From assembly GCF_946221465.1 (NCBI RefSeq), contig NZ_CAMJVP010000104.1:1-10410 (forward strand): a DNA stretch of 10,410 nucleotides, read 5' to 3'. The translations under genes and the position numbers were made by a program. The notes under the pieces are model-generated. The model was not told the DNA's origin, did no database searches, and saw only the letters and a list, made by a program, of their open reading frames with translations. Positions 5,879 to 10,410 of the stretch are shown here, in pieces (the stretch's first letter is position 1; each line of letters opens with the position of its first letter). Source of the stretch: an uncultured Aeromicrobium sp. Lineage in GTDB: Bacteria; Actinomycetota; Actinomycetes; Propionibacteriales; Nocardioidaceae.

Positions 5879-7764
5879 CCCTGCGGGCTATTCCCCATCG
5901 CGGACAGCGCCGAGCGCGCGTCGCTCGCGACGGTACCGGCCGTCAAGCCCAGCCGCTCCAGGATGACAGCGCGTTTGGCGTGATCGAGGAACTCCTGGGC
6001 GATGCCATGGATCCGCACGGGCACCGCGAGGCCGGCGTCGTGCAGGGTCTGGGCGACGGTGGAGCCTACCCCGCCCTGGCGCCCGTTGTCCTCGACGGTG
6101 ACCACGAGACGGTGCCGGCGTGCAAGGTCGACGATGACCGGATCGAGCGGCTTGACCCACCGGGGATCGATCACGGTGCTACCGATGCCGTCGGTGGCAA
6201 GTTTGTCCGCCGCGTCGAGCGCGAGTTGCGCCAGCGGGCCGACTCCGACGAACAGTATGTCCGATGTCGGGTCGCGGCGCAGGACGTCGACGGTGCCGAG
6301 CCGTTCGATCGCGCCGATGTCCGGACCCACGGGGCCCTTGGCGAAGCGGACGACGCTCGGCGCGTCGTCGATGGCGACGGCCTCGCGCAGCGTTTCTCGC
6401 AGCTGAGCGCCGTCGCGCGGGGCGGCCAGATGCAGACCCGGCACCAGCTGCAGCAGCGACAGGTCCCACATGCCGTTGTGGCTCGCGCCGTCGTCGCCGG
6501 TCACCCCCGCCCGGTCGAGCACGAACGTCACACCGCACCGATGCAAAGCCACGTCGAGCAGCACCTGGTCGAAGGCCCGGTTGAGGAAGGTGGCGTACAC
6601 CGCGACAACCGGGTGCAGCCCGCCCATCGCCAGGCCCGCGGCACTCGTCACGGCATGCTGCTCGGCGATCCCGACGTCGAAGACGCGATCGGGGAACTTG
6701 TCGGCGAAGGCGTCCAGACCGACCGGATGGAGCATGGCCGCGGTGATGCCGACGACGTCGGGGCGCTCGTCCGCGATCCGCACGATCTCGTCTCGGAAGA
6801 CCGAGGTCCATCCGGCGGGTGCGACAGTGGTGGCCTCCCCGGTGGCGAGATCGAACGGATGCGATTGGTGCATCTGATCGTTCTCGTTGGCGACGGCGAT
6901 GTCGTAGCCCTGACCCTTGGTGGTGATGGCGTGCACGAGCACAGGGCCGCCGAAGCGCTTCGCAGCCAGCAGCGCCTGCTCCACGGCCGCGCGATCGTGG
7001 CCGTCGACCGGGCCGATGTACTTGATCCCGAGGTCCTCGAACATGCCCTGGGGCGCGAGAGCGTCCTTGATGCCCTTCTTCACCGCGTGGAGCGCTTCAT
7101 AGGCCACCTCGCCGAGACGATGTCCGGAAGTGAGCCGTTCGCGGATGGCGCTGAGCGTCGGCTCGTAGCGGGGATTGGTGCGGATCTCGGTGAGCTTGTT
7201 GGCCAGCCCGCCCACGGTAGGTGTGTACGAGCGGCCATTGTCGTTGACGACGATGACGACGCGGCGCCGCGGGTCGGCGGCGATGTTGTTGATCGCCTCC
7301 CAGGCCATGCCGCCGGTCAAGGCACCGTCACCGATGACCGCGACGACGTGATCGTCGCGTCCCTGCAGCTGGTAGGCCCGCGCGAGGCCGTCGGCATACG
7401 ACAGCGAGGTGGAGGCGTGCGAGTTCTCCACCCAGTCGTGGTCGGACTCGCTGCGCGAGGGATACCCCGAGAGCCCGCCTTCCTGGCGCAACGTGGCGAA
7501 AGCGGCCGCGCGCCCCGTCAGCATCTTGTGGACGTACGACTGGTGTCCGGTGTCCCAGACGATCCGGTCGCGCGGGGATTCGAAGACCCGGTGCAGTGCG
7601 ATGGTGAGTTCGACGACTCCCAGGTTCGGGCCCAGGTGGCCGCCGTTCGCGGCGACCGACTCCAGCAGGAGCTGCCGGATCTCGATGGCGAGGTCGTTCA
7701 ATTCGGCGTCGCCCAGCCGCCGCAGGTCCGTGGGACCGGAGAGGGAACGGAGCACGCTGGCCAT
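5866..7764 (-). CDS. dxs: 1-deoxy-D-xylulose-5-phosphate synthase
   Basis: A complete 632-residue Dxs (E. coli 620 aa). It condenses pyruvate and D-glyceraldehyde 3-phosphate with loss of CO2 to 1-deoxy-D-xylulose 5-phosphate, the first step of the MEP isoprenoid pathway and a precursor for thiamine and pyridoxal. Three transketolase-like domains are visible. The ThDP/Mg-binding N-terminal domain has GGHLGPNLGVVELTIALH (41-58; His43), GDGALTGGMAWEAINN (145-160; Asp146) and the Mg ligand region NDNGRSY (174-180). The pyrimidine-binding domain has GIAEQHAV (365-372) with Glu368, the residue that activates ThDP, and DRAGVTGDDGASHNG (417-431). The C-terminal domain carries VEDNGRQGGVGS (557-568). 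ATG 7764 has GGAG only 2 nt away, too close for a normal RBS, but TACGAT lies 6 nt before it, so a leaderless mRNA is likely. GTG at codon 4 is an alternative start. It is probably the first gene of dxs-PAC2-tesB, 56 nt after the flavin reductase stop. Confidence 0.97.
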   Translation of the reverse strand: MASVLRSLSGPTDLRRLGDAELNDLAIEIRQLLLESVAANGGHLGPNLGVVELTIALHRVFESPRDRIVWDTGHQSYVHKMLTGRAAAFATLRQEGGLSGYPSRSESDHDWVENSHASTSLSYADGLARAYQLQGRDDHVVAVIGDGALTGGMAWEAINNIAADPRRRVVIVVNDNGRSYTPTVGGLANKLTEIRTNPRYEPTLSAIRERLTSGHRLGEVAYEALHAVKKGIKDALAPQGMFEDLGIKYIGPVDGHDRAAVEQALLAAKRFGGPVLVHAITTKGQGYDIAVANENDQMHQSHPFDLATGEATTVAPAGWTSVFRDEIVRIADERPDVVGITAAMLHPVGLDAFADKFPDRVFDVGIAEQHAVTSAAGLAMGGLHPVVAVYATFLNRAFDQVLLDVALHRCGVTFVLDRAGVTGDDGASHNGMWDLSLLQLVPGLHLAAPRDGAQLRETLREAVAIDDAPSVVRFAKGPVGPDIGAIERLGTVDVLRRDPTSDILFVGVGPLAQLALDAADKLATDGIGSTVIDPRWVKPLDPVIVDLARRHRLVVTVEDNGRQGGVGSTVAQTLHDAGLAVPVRIHGIAQEFLDHAKRAVILERLGLTAGTVASDARSALSAMGNSPQGWGR

Positions 7765-7770
7765 TGCTCC

Positions 7771-7776
7771 ATCGTA
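7771..7776 (-). promoter_or_regulatory. Candidate -10 box of dxs for a leaderless transcript
   Basis: On the minus strand TACGAT (a TAnnnT box) is followed by exactly 6 nt and then the dxs ATG, placing a transcription start on the A of ATG. A TTGACC is present further upstream (complement of 7799-7804), but 22 nt away, too far for a standard -35. The close GGAG (7767-7770) would not work as an RBS at 2 nt. Confidence 0.45.
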
Positions 7777-7796
7777 ACGAGCCGGCCCGACGGCGC

Positions 7797-7813
7797 CCGG
7801 TCAACCCGACCGG
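7797..7813 (-). terminator. Weak hairpin after the flavin reductase gene
   Basis: CCGGTC (7797-7802) pairs with GACCGG (7808-7813) around a 5-nt loop, 7 nt past the flavin reductase stop. The surrounding sequence is very GC-rich with alternative pairings and has no T-tract. It could weakly terminate or attenuate transcription before dxs. Confidence 0.3.
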
Positions 7814-7820
7814 CCGCACC

Positions 7821-8324
7821 CTAATCGCGGCGGTAACGGCCTCGGAGGTGTACGAGCCCTTCGTCCCCGTGGATCTGGACATGCTCGATGAGGGCCACGG
7901 CCTCCATGGCGTATCCGAGTCCACGGACGTGCTCGACCCTGGCGCCGAGCCAGGAGCGATCGCAAAGCACTGGACCCCAGGAGGTGTCGCGCCACGCCCC
8001 GAGGCCGAACAGACCCCCTGGCGCGGGAGCAAGCCCGGCGAAGGCATCGGCGAGGAACTGGTCGCCGTCGACGAGCAGGGACACCGTCAGCGCCGTCTGC
8101 GGCTCCACGGCCGCCCCGAGATCAGAGTCGGGATCGACGAAGATGACGACTCGCGGCTGCGGTCCGTCGACGATCACCACCGACGACACAGTGAGCCCCG
8201 CGCGCTCACGCCCCTGTCCCGCAGCCACCACCGTGACCGGTGCCGGAAGCCGGCCACGGAACCTCCGCACGGGGTCGCGCTCGGGTTCTGGCGGCACGAA
8301 GGGATGCACGCTGTGGATCGTCAC
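7821..8324 (-). CDS. Flavin reductase-like domain protein (FMN-binding split barrel)
   Basis: A 167-residue protein resembling the flavin reductase-like split-barrel family, whose members bind FMN/FAD and reduce it with NAD(P)H or serve as electron suppliers to monooxygenases. Supporting segments are RFRGRLPAPVTVVAAG (21-36), the flavin-loop-like RAGLTVSSVVIV (41-52), an acidic VDPDSDLG (63-70), VSLLVDGDQFLADAFAGLAPAPGG (81-104) and the closing strand LVHLRGRYRRD (157-167). The length matches small single-domain members. The start is GTG 8324, with TAGTCT 6 nt upstream and no Shine-Dalgarno, suggesting leaderless translation. No oxygenase partner is nearby, so a true flavin reductase role is not shown; it may be a flavin-binding protein of unknown job. 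It lies between acnA (71-nt gap with a terminator) and dxs (56 nt), same strand as both. Confidence 0.8.
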   Translation of the reverse strand: MTIHSVHPFVPPEPERDPVRRFRGRLPAPVTVVAAGQGRERAGLTVSSVVIVDGPQPRVVIFVDPDSDLGAAVEPQTALTVSLLVDGDQFLADAFAGLAPAPGGLFGLGAWRDTSWGPVLCDRSWLGARVEHVRGLGYAMEAVALIEHVQIHGDEGLVHLRGRYRRD

Positions 8325-8330
8325 CTGATC

Positions 8331-8336
8331 AGACTA
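8331..8336 (-). promoter_or_regulatory. Candidate -10 box of the flavin reductase gene for a leaderless transcript
   Basis: On the minus strand TAGTCT (TAnnnT) is followed by 6 nt (GATCAG) and then the GTG start. The spacing is identical to that at dxs. It lies downstream of the acnA hairpin, as expected for a new transcription unit. No recognisable -35 is seen. Confidence 0.5.
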
Positions 8337-8350
8337 ACGCCGAGCAGGCA

Positions 8351-8387
8351 CGACGGCCCCGGCCACGCGGGGTTGCCGGGACCGTCG
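8351..8387 (-). terminator. Terminator hairpin after acnA
   Basis: Arms 8351-8363 and 8375-8387 form a 13-bp stem around an 11-nt loop, starting 8 nt past the acnA stop (8396-8398). The single imperfect position (8357/8381) is a G·U wobble in the minus-strand transcript but a C·A mismatch in the plus-strand one, so the hairpin is complete only in the acnA direction. The T-tract is absent, which is common for actinobacterial terminators. Confidence 0.65.
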
Positions 8388-8395
8388 CGGGTTCC

Positions 8396-10410
<2,015 letters not shown>

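Noticed and set aside
5668..7824. Very long plus-strand open frame (718 codons) opposite dxs and the start of PAC2
   Set aside because: It is antisense to a fully supported dxs; the translation is low-complexity, rich in Arg/Asp/Gly/Val/His and has no recognisable domain. Long antisense frames are expected in GC-rich coding DNA.

Overview
The window looks like chromosomal core-metabolism DNA from a high-GC actinobacterium. The evidence is the GC-rich third codon positions, the aconitase with the long actinobacterial insertion, a PAC2 protein, a two-domain FabG4-type reductase, and start regions with a TAnnnT box that suit leaderless mRNAs. The proteins read most like Nocardioidaceae/Propionibacteriales (Aeromicrobium or Nocardioides type); this genus-level placement is from memory of family sequences, not a search.

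Left part (1-4051): a fatty acyl-CoA/β-ketoacyl module. It holds the 3' end of a TetR-type regulator (+), a thiolase on the minus strand (FadA2/FadI type), and, divergent from it, a FabG4-type 3-ketoacyl reductase followed after 1 nt by a MaoC-fold HtdX-type dehydratase/hydratase. This divergent trio has the same layout as mycobacterial fadA2-fabG4-htdX (Rv0243-Rv0242c-Rv0241c). A 119-nt divergent promoter region carries a perfect 6-3-6 palindrome, a good candidate operator, possibly for the neighbouring TetR protein. Together the three enzymes interconvert β-ketoacyl-, 3-hydroxyacyl- and enoyl-thioesters and cleave or condense the β-ketoacyl form. The acyl-CoA dehydrogenase or enoyl reductase that would complete a cycle is not in the window.

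Middle (4073-7764, all minus): dxs, then a PAC2-family gene overlapping dxs by 13 nt, then tesB acyl-CoA thioesterase II 21 nt further on. This is probably one operon, dxs-PAC2-tesB. Dxs makes 1-deoxy-D-xylulose-5-phosphate for the MEP isoprenoid pathway. TesB ends convergently, 21 nt from htdX.

Right part (7821-10410, minus): a small flavin-reductase-like split-barrel protein and the C-terminal three quarters of aconitase, which runs off the right edge. A strong hairpin after acnA, then a leaderless-type start for the flavin reductase, suggest separate transcription units. dxs also has a TAnnnT box exactly 6 nt before its ATG.

Coding density is very high and no gap exceeds 120 nt. I saw no tRNA, rRNA, CRISPR, insertion sequence, prophage, toxin-antitoxin or defence gene. 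I do not see a novel system; the points worth a second look are regulatory details, gene coupling and a short linear motif in the aconitase insertion.
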